DNA from: Hippophae tibetana
Lineage: Eukaryota > Streptophyta > Magnoliopsida > Rosales > Elaeagnaceae
NCBI GenBank assembly: GCA_037013495.1
Contig: CM072803.1
Span: 10,558,001 to 10,622,000 of the forward strand
Length of the DNA stretch: 64,000 nt
Reading direction: 5' to 3'
A program made the position numbers and the translations under genes. The notes under the pieces were generated by a model, which searched no databases, was not told where the DNA came from, and saw nothing but the letters and a program-made list of their open reading frames with translations. Below are positions 1 through 11,600 of the stretch, one piece after another (within the stretch, counting starts at the first letter, position 1; each line of letters opens with the position of its first letter).

Positions 1-3000
1 TTAAAAAATAACACATGATCTTTTTAGATAGAAACAATTATGACTTAAGAGAAAAACCACCGGTTTACCGGACCACCTAACTTTTCACTATGAAAAACAA
101 ATGTTTAAGTACAAACTCGGTCTTATGTTACCCTCCTTACAATATTGCCCCAATGTCTTTTACTTATAAGTCTCTATTCTGTTTTCACAGTTTTTCAATA
201 TTAGCATGAGCGATTTCCATATCAACGTTCTAATAAGCTTCCCCTCAATCAAATACATTCCCGAATCAACTGTAAAATAGTTGGCACAAAAACCCAAGTA
301 CCCGTGTGTGTTCTAAAACAGATTTAATAATAAATAATTCTAACTAGATGATTCAAAACATATGTTATTTAAATCAAATCAATTAGCAAATCCTAGATCA
401 AAAAGATCAAACACAAGTTTAATAAAAATAGCTTCTTTGAAGATTAATAATCAAATAACATAATTATGATATGACAAACACAATTATTTGATCTAACAAT
501 TTAAGAAGCACTTGTACCCTTTTCTGATAACCTCCATAACCAACAAACACACATTTAATTTCCTGTGCATACACAAAAGCAACACAACCAAATACACGGG
601 CAGAAAGATTATGGAAGGATGACAAGGAGACGTAAGATGCAAGAATCTGAAATGAGATCCATTAAGGACACTAGACGAGAGATGATTGATGAGATGGGCG
701 GAAGCTTGTACAACATCACCCTAAAAATATTTTGGCATATGAGCAATATATAGGAGTGCACGAGCCATATCAAGTAAATGACAATTTTTTCTTTCAAACA
801 TTCCATTTTGTTATGGTGTTTATGGGCAAGTAGTTTGGTGAATAATCCCATGTGTTTTGAAAAAATCTTGAAAAACATAATTAACATATTTTCCCTCATT
901 GTCAGAAGAGAGGATCCAAATGATTCCATTGTATTGTGTTTGAACAAGGGTATGAAAAGTTTAAAAAACTGAAAAAACTTCATCTTTCGTTCTAAGAAAA
1001 GCAATCCACAACAACCTTGCACAGTCATTGATAAATGAAACAAAATATCTCATATCCGATATAGTAGGCTCTTTAGATGGTCCCTAAACATCATAATGAA
1101 TTAATTCAAAAGGAATAGTACTTTTATTAGAAATATTAGAAGAATAAGTAATACAATGACTCTTGGCCAAAACACAAGTCTCACAATGTAAAACAGACTC
1201 ACTAACACCAATAAATAAAGTGGACATGGATTTTTTCATAAGACTAAAAGACAGATGCCCTAAGCGGCGAAGACACAACCAAATTTCACTTAGCTTATCA
1301 GAACTAAAAGTCAATGCAGTGTGTGCCTGTGCTCATGGTTTCTCCCATGTATAGTTCTGATCCAAACTGAACAATCTGCCCCTCAGATACCCTCGACCAA
1401 TTATTTTCCTGGTAAAAAGATCCTGAAAAATCACATACATAGGATAAAACGTTACACAACATTTAGACTCAATATTCAACTGTGAGACAAATATTAAGTG
1501 ATGAGATAAGTCAGGTACATATAAAACATTATGGAGCTATAAAGCTGGAGTGATATGAAATGACCCCTTTCCTAAGACAGGAAAGGCCTCACTGTTAGCA
1601 TTCATAACATAAGACACTTGTGGGGAAGATAACTCATTAAAATAAAAAATTTCATAAGTCATATGATCAGATGCACCAGAATCAATAATCCAAGTATTAG
1701 ACCCAACAGAGTGAGAAACGTTTAAGGTCATACCAATCTTACCATGACCAGCTATTGAAGTTGTAGGGATACCTCCACATTCCATAGGATAATCCTGTCC
1801 AGTTACTCCATAGTAGTCTGGTTCTTGGACAATTTTCACCGCAACTGCTTTTGCTCTAGGACGATGATGTTGCCGTTTTGCTCCATATTAGTCTGCTTTT
1901 GATTGTAGGTGTGTGTACAGTTTCCAACAAGTCTCACGAAGATGCCCCTGTTCATTGCAACAAGAGCAGTGAGGACGAGGGCAAGTGGCAAAGCCTGATG
2001 AAGGTCTTTGCTGATGAAACAAAATTGAATTTTGTTGTTGAAGGAAAAGTGCCTTTGATTTGGCTTGAATGGCTAGGCTTGATACCTCAACTTGTGCATG
2101 ATGAAGACTTTCCTGTTGAGATTCGTCTTTACGAATGTATGTAAAGGTGGTAGTCAAGCTCAGAGGGTCTGACATTCGAAGCAATTTGCCTTTAGCACTA
2201 TTATGTTTTGTATCTAGGCCTTTCAAAAATGCATGTACTCACTCAAGCTCCTTCTCTTTCTGGTACCATAAAAGGTTTTCTTGATTTTTAATTTTACACA
2301 GACGTTTTGATCAATTTTAGCCCATACATTCTCCAGCTTGGTGGAAAACATAGATATCGGTTGCCCATTTTGCTACATACCAGCAACTTTGCACATCAGT
2401 TCATGAACTTGAATAAAGTCGTACTCATTTGTATAAAGATCACCTAAGGTATTCCATATGGCCTCAACAGTTTCACATTCCTCCACCATCTGTAATATAT
2501 CATCAATTATGGCTCTAAATAGAATTGACATTACAAAACCATCATCTTCTTCCCACTTAGTATAGGCTTCTACATCATCTTGACTAGGAGCCCTGATTAA
2601 TCCAGTTACATGTCCCATCTTGTGCATCCCACGAAGATAAACATACATCATTTTTTCCATGTTCGAAAATTGGTACCATTGAGTTTAGTACCCCCAAAAG
2701 AACCACTTTTTGAACTCTTAATAGAGACTTAAGTTTTGGAACTTCATTAGTTTTGGAAACCTGATGTTGTCTTGAATCTTCCATTGAAATAGATAATATT
2801 GTGCAGTGAAGTAAAAAGTTTTTTTTTTGACCGGACTGGACTATGGATTGGGCTGAAATTGGTAAGTGGGTTGTTTGATTAGTGAGTGGGCTGATGGGCT
2901 GAGTGGGCTGATAGGCTTAGGGCAGGGCGTAAGTTGAAGATTGAGTAAATATTATTGAAAATTGAAAACTGAAACATGGCATTGCGGTGAAAACTGAGTA

Positions 3001-3478
3001 AATATTACTCACAAAGACGCAAGGCAGTGCGGGAGTTGAAGTCTTAGGGTTGGTGCATATGGTTGGACGGGTGGAGCTAGTATGGACGGTTGGACAGGAA
3101 GAGCTGGTGCAGACGGATCTGCAACGGCGTAGACTGGACGACATGAGGAGATTGACGGATGAAGCTAGTACGAATGGCTAGAAGTGCAGAGCTGGACAGG
3201 TAGAGTTGGTGCTGATGGATCTGCAACAGCGTTGACCAAGTGTATAGAAACGCTGAACTGCTCATGGCACGGGCTGGACGGTGTGAATAGATTGACGGAT
3301 AGACAGATCTACAATGGACGCAGGCGGCGGTGCGAATTGGACAATGCAAGGAGATTAACGACACTACGTAATGAGACTGAAGCTACTGCTGATGGCGACA
3401 CTACTGTTGACGGCGGCGTTGTGCAAAAACTGGACGACGCTGCTGCTCGGAGACTGGTAATTTATTTTTCTTCTTTTC

Positions 3479-3491
3479 GGCTTTGATACCA
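3479..3491 (-). other. Primer-binding site of Copia-C (initiator tRNA-Met type)
   Basis: The minus strand reads TGGTATCAAAGCC. This differs at one base from the sequence complementary to the 3' end of plant initiator tRNA-Met, and starts 3 bases after the LTR end. It fixes the orientation of the element and the LTR boundary. Confidence 0.8.
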
Positions 3492-3494
3492 AAT

Positions 3495-3686
3495 TGAATA
3501 TAATGAAATATATTTATTTTTTCTTAAAATACAATGAATGATAATACACATATATATACAGAAAATAAGAATATGCTTTTAGGAAAAATATATTAGTTAC
3601 ATACAACTAATATACAGCTAATAATGTTTAGGAAAAGTATATTAGTTGTATACAACTAATATACAACTAATGATGACTTATTAACA
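3495..3686 (-). repeat. 192-bp LTR of Copia-C
   Basis: On the minus strand it starts TGTTAATAAG and ends TTCA, so it has the usual TG...CA ends. It is preceded by the purine tract GAGGGGAAG (3687-3695) and followed at once by the primer-binding site. A motif close to CAACTAATATAC recurs three times inside (3600-3665). The LTR is short but within the Copia range. Confidence 0.8.
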
Positions 3687-4030
3687 CTTCCCCTCAAGTT
3701 GGTGCATAAATATCGATCATGTCTAGCTTGCTTAGTGAGTCGTATAATGTCTTCTTGGAAACTTCTTTGATAAGCATATCTGCAAGTTGCTCTTTAGTAG
3801 GAACAAAAGAAAAGCTAATAAGTTTGGCATCTAACTTCTCCTTTATAAAGTGACAATCAACATCTATATGCTTAGTGCGATAATATTGTACTAGATTTTG
3901 TGATATATCAATGGTTATCCGATTGTCGCAATACAATTACATAGTATTTTTTAGTTCAAAACCCAAATCAAATAACAAAGTTTTCTCGTTGAGAGTACCA
4001 TGTCGCCCAGATAAGTCAATCGAGTGTTGG
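3687..4030 (-). mobile_element. Copia RNase H C-terminal fragment with purine tract, upstream of the Copia-C LTR
   Basis: The minus strand encodes the typical Copia RNase H end (YCDNR, RTKHIDVDCHFIKEKL, FVPTKEQLADML), finishing 8 bases before the LTR, next to the purine tract. It should sit upstream of a 3' LTR, yet the same LTR is followed by a primer site and gag. So this is the tail of a second copy sharing that LTR. The homology fades beyond about 4030 and no RT is seen. Fossil. Confidence 0.75.
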
Positions 4031-4443
4031 TTATGAGGTTTTGACAATCCTTTCTTTTTAAAAGTTTTTTTTAGAGAGAATTAGGCTATGACTTTTGATA
4101 AATAAATCAACTTTTGTATGATCATTTTTTTCTTAGAAAAATAAAAAACTAAGCTTCCAAATTCAAGCATAACAAGAAACAAAGTCTTCCTCCGCGAAGG
4201 GGATTAGTCAAAATCAAGATTATGAACGACTTATATCGATCAATCGCTTCAGTGGCTGATGGGTTCCTACGACAATTGATTCATTCTCATTAGCAATGGT
4301 AAAGTCTAAAGGCATTTTGCTTCAAACCCATCATCCCAATCCTGTTCTTCAATCTCTCTTTCATGACATTGATCCAAGAAGTTTCTTAGCAGGGAATTAA
4401 ATGGAATGGATCTCCAAAATTAAAGAAGCTTAGAGGCTCATCT
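4031..4443. other. Non-coding stretch, one unrecognised 34-codon reading frame
   Basis: No recognised gene. A short + strand frame, 4296-4400, would encode a 34-residue peptide containing HHPNPVLQSLFHDIDP. It has no recognised domain and could be a scrap of a larger coding sequence. Its base composition is less AT-rich than the neighbours and similar to the AG-peptide relic just downstream, which hints that a host-derived block spans about 4190-4640. Confidence 0.3.
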
Positions 4444-4635
4444 CTGAAGGCTCCAATGTTGGCTCTCATGGTTGCTTAAGTCATCGTCGTTCTTTCTGTG
4501 AACGACGCATCTGCTCAGGCAGAAGCTCTGGCTCCAAACCCAACTTCTCCAGCAGTAGTCATCTCACCTTCCTTTGTCTCGGCTTGCTTTGTAGCTTTCG
4601 TGACTCTTGTACTTGGTTCTTCTCTCAAGGTTTAA
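4444..4635 (+). pseudogene. Arabinogalactan-peptide (AG-peptide) pseudogene
   Basis: The frame reads LKAPMLALMVA, then a stop (TAA, 4477-4479), then VIVVLSVNDASAQAEALAP, NPTSPAVVISPSF, and a hydrophobic tail VSACFVAFVTLVLGSSLKV ending at TAA 4633-4635. This is the layout of AG-peptides: signal peptide, a mature core of about 10-13 residues rich in Ala/Pro/Ser/Thr after a Gln at the cleavage site, and a C-terminal GPI-anchor signal. Known members are 60-70 residue cell-surface proteoglycan cores with O-glycans on hydroxyproline. Here the stop falls in the signal peptide, and no in-frame ATG lies near the expected start (the codon before LysAlaPro is CTG; the first in-frame ATG is 4456). I read it as a dead gene or retrocopy. 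A sequencing error at the stop is a less likely alternative. Confidence 0.7.
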
Positions 4636-4902
4636 AGAATGTTCGTTCAGTTGGGGAATATGGTTTTGAGGTTGCGTTGTAGAGTCATTTGGTGTTTCAA
4701 GTCTGCTCTATACCATGAGCAAAAAAATATCAGAAGATAAATTTACTCGGATGTTTTTATGTAAATTTTTTGAATGGTAAATGGAAACTAACGGAATAAA
4801 TATTTAAAACAATAAAGAAAAAAATATGATTATGCGAAAACATAATTATGTCACCTAAATAATTATGTCTACCTAAATAACTATGTTTTTAAAAAAATTA
4901 AA
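4636..4902. other. AT-rich spacer before the duplicated unit
   Basis: No gene seen. A short direct repeat of the type ATAATTATGT(C)ACCTAAATA occurs three times at about 4845-4890. The sequence has no counterpart next to unit 2. Confidence 0.4.
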
Positions 4903-5969
4903 GATTAAATTGTATTGTTTAAAAGTTTAAAAACTTATATACGAAAATTTAAAGATTTAAAGATTAAATGATATATTTTAAAAATTTAGAATCTTATTTA
5001 TGAATATTATTAAAGTTTGAGAATTAATGGTATATTTTAAGCTATGTTGAGATTTGAGTGATCACAATATATGATTTTAACATTCTAAATATATGTTCAA
5101 CTAAACTTTATTTTTAACACACATTTAACTTTAAATGTAATTAGTTTGACTTTAAGAGTAGGAGTTGTAATCTTTAAATCAAAAATAAACATATGATATG
5201 ACACATATACAAAAATATTTTTTAGTAAGATTTAATCAATTAACTAACAAGTTTATAATTCCACAAAATATAGTTTATTTAGATAAGTAGAAAACCTAAG
5301 ATTCAAGATCCACTTATAAATTATTTAAAAAAAAATAAGAATTGATAAATTCCAAATTATTTTACATTCTTTATTATAAGAAAGAGTAAAAGGTTCCATG
5401 GATATAAGTAAAACATATATGTTCTGTAACTTTTTAGTTGAACACATATGTCACATTGCTTTCATAAATTTAACACTAAATTCTATTTTGATAGTTGAAT
5501 GTGAAATTAGATAAAATTATCTCATGTGATTAAATTTATAAGATTAATTCTAATTATTTATATTTCATGTTAACAAATGATAGGATTTACCTACATTTCT
5601 CTATAAACGATCAAAATAAGATTTTAATATTAATATATATGCTCTCGTCCTTTACTCTATAATAAATAAACAATCAATTGAAAGTTTTGTTTTGTTTTTT
5701 ACTTATGCATGGTTCATTAAAATTACGACCGTGAACAAAAATATTGTAATACCAAACGATAACATAGTACAAATCCAAAACAAATACAATAAATAAACAT
5801 CTACCTAAGATGATAAATATCCAAAACAAATTTAATTATAAGATGTTCAAATAATATAATATCGAAAATTATAAAATACATATAAATTTACTCTTAACTT
5901 ATGAACATATATGTCAATTATATTGTAATATGCAAATTTGATATATTTTTTAAGTTGTGATAAAAATAA

Positions 5970-6230
5970 GGCTTAATTATATTAATGGTGTCAAAATTTT
6001 AATTAAATTTACATGTAAATCCCCAAACTTTTAAAACGTATAATTTGATTCTCAAATTTTTAAAACATCATACCTAATTCCTTAAATTTTTAAATTAAAT
6101 GATTTAATTCGTATAAATTCTTAAAAATTTGAGGCCAATTAAATTATATATTTTAAAAAATTAAAAAATTAATGTATGAATTTAGTTAAAATCAAATATC
6201 TAAATGTTGAAGTTACGATACATATTATTT
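5970..6230. repeat. AT-rich foldback-type repeat, diverged copy
   Basis: Contains the family motifs TTAATGGTGTCAAAATTTTA, CCCCAAACTTTTAAAACGTA and, further on, the reverse-sense TTAAAAATTTGAGGCCAATT. The same arrangement is at 38960-39330 (its unit-2 counterpart) and 37025-37445. No coding capacity. Probably a MITE or foldback relic. Confidence 0.5.
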
Positions 6231-6249
6231 TATTTTATTTTTATCATTT

Positions 6250-6510
6250 TATGAAATGAATTTCGTCACCACAAACGTTACATTTTCTTCCCCAATTTCT
6301 CGATACAAGCCTCTCACATGACTAGTCTATTACAATACAAGTCACCAAATTCTCTACGCAAGCCTCTCACTTGACTAGTCTATTACAATACAAGTCACCA
6401 ATTTCTCTATACAAACCTCTCACTTGACTAGTCTATTACAATACAAGTCACCAATTTCTCTATACAAACCGCTCACTTAGACTAGTCTATTACATTAAGT
6501 CAAAAACAAT
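6250..6510 (+). promoter_or_regulatory. Orphan UGT leader/promoter in unit 1
   Basis: Starts with the block AATGAATTTCGTCACCACAA and continues with the same leader that directly precedes the UGT ATG in unit 2 (39733-39864), but no gene follows. After the leader repeats it reaches GTCAAAAACA and an (AT)n run at 6511-6527, then passes directly into foldback sequence. It is more like the gene-proximal leader of unit 2 than the distal one. I infer a promoter left behind after loss of the gene. Transcription is unknown. Confidence 0.65.
6298..6505 (+). repeat. Four tandem 53-bp repeats of the UGT leader
   Basis: Units at 6298-6350, 6351-6403, 6404-6456 and 6457-about 6505 (last one imperfect). 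Each contains CCTCTCACTTGACTAGTC or a close variant, then TATTACAATACAAGTCACCA. In unit 2 the same block occurs as two more distant copies (39565-39690 and 39733-39864), not as a head-to-tail array. The units differ by only a few bases, so the expansion looks recent relative to the duplication. Confidence 0.85.
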
Positions 6511-6529
6511 ATATATATATATATATAAT

Positions 6530-7186
6530 TTAATGTCTCAATAAGAAATTTAAAAACAAAATTTCAAAAATTGTTCTGTTTTCTTTCTCAAAGAGCCTAT
6601 TATATGATATATCATTGTAATTATTATATGATATATCATTGTAACTTCTACCCGTGAGTAGATAAAATTAATTTTAGAAAAGAAAAGAAGAACAATTTTG
6701 AAATTTTGTTTTCAAATTACTAATTGAGATATTTAATAATAAATTTTGGACCAACAAAATAAAATATTGTAGGATATTTTGTATTTATTATTTTTTGAAT
6801 ATTTTACGAGGAACGTTAAAATAATAAATAAAATTATTAATGTTAAAATTAAAAATATGATTTTATCATTATATTATAGACATATGCAAGTCCCATGTAA
6901 GAGAATAAATAACAAAATATTAATTCGTTTGATTTAATAAAAAAAATTAATGTTTTGATTTATTAGATTGTGATTTTGATACTTTAAGAGCTAAAATGGA
7001 TGTAATATTTGTATATGGATAAAAATTGATGAAGAATGACAGAATAGGATCTAAAATGGATATAATATTGTATAGAGACAAAAATGGATAGAGAATGATA
7101 ATATGTGGACTAAAATGAGTGTAATATTTGCATTAGGACTAAAATGGATATAGTAATAATATGAGGATTGTTGGTGCATTTAAACC
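6530..7186. mobile_element. Truncated long foldback element (unit 1)
   Basis: Corresponds to about 44405-45046 of the complete element in unit 2: the last part of the left arm, the loop and the whole right arm, ending GTGCATTTAAACCTAA. The left terminus is absent; the left edge is the deletion junction at about 6528. Inside, 6990-7165 holds three imperfect units of about 60 bp, each with CTAAAATGGATRTAATAT-like sequence. Confidence 0.7.
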
Positions 7187-8119
7187 TAATTTTCATAATT
7201 AAAATGAGTTGTCCCCATATATTATTTTGGCAAGGTTAGTATACTAATTTCTGTTGATTTTATCGATATGATACATATGGAAATATTTAAATTGATTAAA
7301 TTGAAGAAGTTAAGATCTAAAATTGTTGAAATTGCATAAATTTGAGTATCAATTGTTTTGGAGAAATTACATTACCAAATTAGTCAAATTAGTTTTCAAT
7401 GATTAATTCAACTTGATTATAAAAGTTAGATACTAAATTTACCATTCAACCTACTAATTTTTGGACTCAATTTTTATATAAAACATATCCTATAGATTAA
7501 GAAAGTTTAAAAACTCTATAAACAATATTTTCTTTATACTAGGGTGGCTCTATTTTTTTTATTTCCTAAACGTGTGGATATATTATTTAAATTGTTCGAT
7601 CATTAGAGTTTAAATTATTCTTAAAGTTAATAGAATGACGGGGCATGTAACCTAAATTTGATAGCTTAAAAGAAGTATTAAATATCATAAGTGTATAGGG
7701 AAAATTTCTTTCATTCACGTAACTTATTTGTTATTTTGGTATAAAAAAAAGCTTCAATTACAAAATTTAACATCAAAATTTCTATTTATAAAAAAATTGA
7801 CTAAGATATATACAAGTCTAACTTGAAAAGAAATTTTACCGTTCTCTTGGGTTGAGATAGCCATTTCTCCTACGCCGTCGAATATATGACTTTCTTCTCA
7901 TTTTTTCACTGACTCTACCATCACTGCTTTAAGAGTAGATTATCTTATTGGTTATATGGCTATTCTATTTGGATATAAGCAGGACTCATTATTCTTTCCC
8001 TTCAATTTATGGCCTTTGGTATTCCTATATCTTCCATTAGAAGTTGGCATTTTCTATCTGTAATGGGTCTTCTTGAAAAGGACATGTTTAGCCACATATC
8101 TTGAGATAATTGAGGAGAC
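7187..8119. other. Non-coding spacer
   Basis: AT-rich and without recognised genes or repeats. About 715 bp (near 7290-8005) have no counterpart in unit 2, where the flanking sequences join directly at about 45148. The last part, from about 8010, is shared by both units and is the pre-insertion target of Copia-A. Confidence 0.5.
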
Positions 8120-8613
8120 TATGACTATTGTGACTCAAATGATACAATACACCTTGCACTATGAGAGCAATACTTACAAAGAGTATAACTTACATATGCA
8201 TGTATAGTCATTGGTTGGGATAAATAAATCCTATGTAAGACTATCGTAGGTGAACACTACTATATATATTAGGGTGTCTAAATATGTTCTGTATATAGTT
8301 TGGCATGTCTAGAGTGAGGTGGATGATTGATATTTGAGATTTTGTGAGAGCTATCATTTAGATATGTTGGTTCTAAGAAGAAAGAAGTAAGTTCTTGCAG
8401 TAAAAGTGTGAGTTTGTATAGTTTCTTATATGGATTGCGTAAGGGTGTATCTCATATTCAAGATCATGGTGAATTGATAGGGATTTAGCCCCATCCTCTG
8501 TATTAGATTCACACATTATGAATTGAACAACGTAAAAATTGATTATATCTTGTGTGATTGTTGTAATTGCTTTTTGATTTTATCTTTAAATCGATGCATC
8601 CATAATCTTTTAA
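8120..8613 (+). repeat. 5' LTR of Copia-A (unit 1)
   Basis: Aligns with 12718-13202 and with 45275-about 45770 in unit 2. Its first bases TATGACTATT correspond to TGTAACTATT of the other LTR. It contains the shared blocks GTATCTCATATTCAAGATCA and AAGAAGAAAGAA. The 3' edge is uncertain by a few bases. Confidence 0.75.
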
Positions 8614-11600
8614 ATTAATATCAAAGCATATGTTCTTAGCATGAAATTTGAAGTATCTTGTGGTTGTTAATGTGTAGAGCCTGATAAACTCAAGAATCAT
8701 ATGTTCCAATGTATAAGAAAACCAATATTGAAAATGTTTTGAATGAACACAAGAAGTTGGGTATACAAAGTATGAGATTTACAAATTAGATGGCTTAGGT
8801 GATTTTGGATTATGGAAATAAAAAATGGACTCATTGCTAGTTCAACAATATGTGGTTGAATGAACTATCAATAATCCCAAGTATCTAGATAATTACTCTA
8901 AGTTGAGTAAGAAGAAACATCTAGAGAAAGCCTACCCAAGTATTATTCTCAATCTTGTTGATAATGTGACGAGGGAAGTGAATAAAGAAAAAAATATCTT
9001 TGAAAGTTTGAAAGAAGCTCAATGAATTATTTCTCGTCAAATGTCAAAGAAAACTAGTTTGAAGGTTCAACTCTTTGGGTTTAGAATAGATACATCCAAG
9101 AGTTTGGAAAAGAATCTTGATTAATTGAAACACATGACAATTGAACTTGTTGACTCTGTTAAGGTTCTGTTCGATGAATATCAAGGTATAATATTTCTTA
9201 ATTCAGTTCTTGAGATGTATAAAGAAGTTAAGACCTCCCTCTAATAGGGTAGAGATGACATAAAATTTAATATGGTTTTCTCATATAAGAGAAAGAAATG
9301 CAAAACTTAAAAATTAGAAAAAAGAATTAGGAAGAGGATAAGAAAGATATAGGTAATGATGAATCTTTATATATGAGAGGTAGATCAACCAAGAAAGAGA
9401 ATGGATCCAAGAAATAGGGGAGAACACAACTAAAAGAGAGATTTACATCTAAAAAGAAAGAAAACAAGTGTTAGGCATGCCAAAAGAAAGGTCATTATAG
9501 ACAGTTATCCAATCCTCAAAAAAGAACTTGACAACTTTAACGATGTAGAAATTGATCTTGTATGTGATGCATATGATAGTCCTAAAGTGCTAGAAATTTT
9601 AACCAAAAAGTCAGATGCTAAATGGATCTTGGAGTCTATATACTCATTTCAAATATACCTAGTAAACTCATGGTTCACTAAACTTAAATAATGAAGGTAA
9701 GGACATTTGTTACTTGGTAATAAGAGGTATAAGGAATTGGTAAGTTTCGATTGCAATGTAAGGTATGTTCTAAAGATTAAAAATATATATATGATTTTAA
9801 TTGGAATGTTGAATAGTCTAAGATGTTCTATAAATATAGAAGAAGATAGGATAAAGTTCTTCAAAGGTTCTTTGATTCTCATAAAATCTATCAAGAAAAA
9901 TGAATTGTATATACTTGAGGATCATACTATAACAATACATTTACTGTTGTTAAGGAATATGATGACAAGACCTTACTATGGCATAAATTCTTAAGGCATC
10001 TAAATGATAAGAAACTTCAAGAGCTATCAAAAAAGGGGCTTCTTGGTAGAGATAAAATGACTGGTATAAAGTTAAATGAACACTTATTGCAAGCAAGCAT
10101 AAGAGAGTTAAATTTTCAACTGGTGCATAAACTACTCAGGGGATATTAAACTACATCCATTCAGATCTTTTGGGGCTTGCCTTAACACCAATTATAGGAG
10201 AAAATATGAATTTCTTGACTTTTACATATGATTTTTTCTTAAAGAATTGGGTCTTTGTTTTAAAGACAAAAGATTATATATTTACTAAATTCAAATAGTA
10301 GAGATCGTTGGTTTAAAATATGACTCGTAAGAAAATCAAAATGTTAAGGATTGATAATGGAATGGAGTATTGCACCAATAAGTTTACATATTATTTTAAA
10401 GATAATGGAATTGAGAGGCATATGATAGTAAGATTGACTCCATAAAAGAATGGTGTTGTTGAGAGATTAAATAAAAAACTATTGAAAATTGTGAGATACG
10501 TACTCTTCGATTCACATTTATCAAAGCAATTTTTTTTGGAGGGGAAACAATTAAAACTACATATTATTTGATCGATAAGAATCCAGCTAATGCTATAAAC
10601 TTCAAAAAACCAAATGAGATATAGTATGGGAAGCCATCAAGCTATGCATATTTGAAGGTATTTGGGTGTGTGGCATTTGCATATGTCAATAAGGGTAAAA
10701 TACAAGTAAGAAACAAAAAATGGATATTTCTTGGTTACCCTGATAGTAGTAAGGGATTTTAATTTTGGTGTCCAAATTCAAAGAAAACACTGATCGATCT
10801 AAATGTTATCTTTGATGAATTTTCTAGTACAAAGACAAGTACGATCAAATGATAGTGCTAAACATAATTCAATTTAGGTGGAGATAATTGATGGAAAGAA
10901 CTTCCTTATATAGAGAATGATACCAATAATTCAAAAGGCAATAAGTTTGATCAATAAGAAGCTAAAGAGTTGGGATATACATATGTTCAACTCGAACATT
11001 CTTTAGACATCTATCAATTGGTAAGGGATAGAATGAAAAGATAAGTGAGAAGACCAAAAAGATATGTAGAGTTTGATATTATTCATTATGCATTGGTTGC
11101 TAGATATGAACCATTTACCTCTACATAATTGTAATAAATGTGGAATATAGGTCCCAGATGCAAAATGGAACTTTGGTACTGATACCAAAACCCCAAGGTG
11201 TTAAGATTATGGGTTATATATCGCTGTTTAAACTAAAATATGGAATGGTGAATCTGGGAAAAAATAAATTCAAAGCTAGACTCATTGCTCAAAGCTACAC
11301 ACAAATCGAAGGTGTGAATATTATGAGATTTAAGGTCATGTATTTAAATATGCATCCATCATATTGCTTCATGCTATGATGGCTCACTTTGATATAAATC
11401 TAGAGCAAATTAATGTAAAACCTGCCTTATTGTGTGGAGAACTTAAAGATAAGATATTGATTAAACAACCTAAGAGATATGTGCTCAAAGGTAAAGAGGA
11501 TCATGTGTATTTACTTGAGAGGTTCTTATATGGTTTAAAACAATCTTTATGATAATGGTATAATTTTTTTGATATTTTTATCATCTCTATTGGTTTTATC

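Larger units (their letters stand above)
1..3686 (-). mobile_element. Ty1/Copia retrotransposon fossil 'Copia-C' (partial, runs off left edge)
   Basis: Read on the minus strand the parts come in Copia order: LTR (3495-3686), primer-binding site, a GC-richer leader (about 2790-3478), gag of the UBN2 type (about 2373-2784), a zinc knuckle of exact CX2CX4HX4C spacing (near 1950-2000), a protease with the DSGAS active-site motif (1537-1839), a GAG-pre-integrase segment with RRLGHLS (1084-1314) and integrase pieces (about 500-1043). RT and RNase H would lie left of the window. It is broken, with many interruptions. No left LTR is visible, so age cannot be estimated from LTR pairs. It lies outside the duplicated units. 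Confidence 0.85.

Noticed and set aside
6298-6505. Four evenly repeated 53-bp units considered as a CRISPR-like array
   Set aside because: There are no distinct spacers: the whole unit repeats, and the sequence is a plant leader region.
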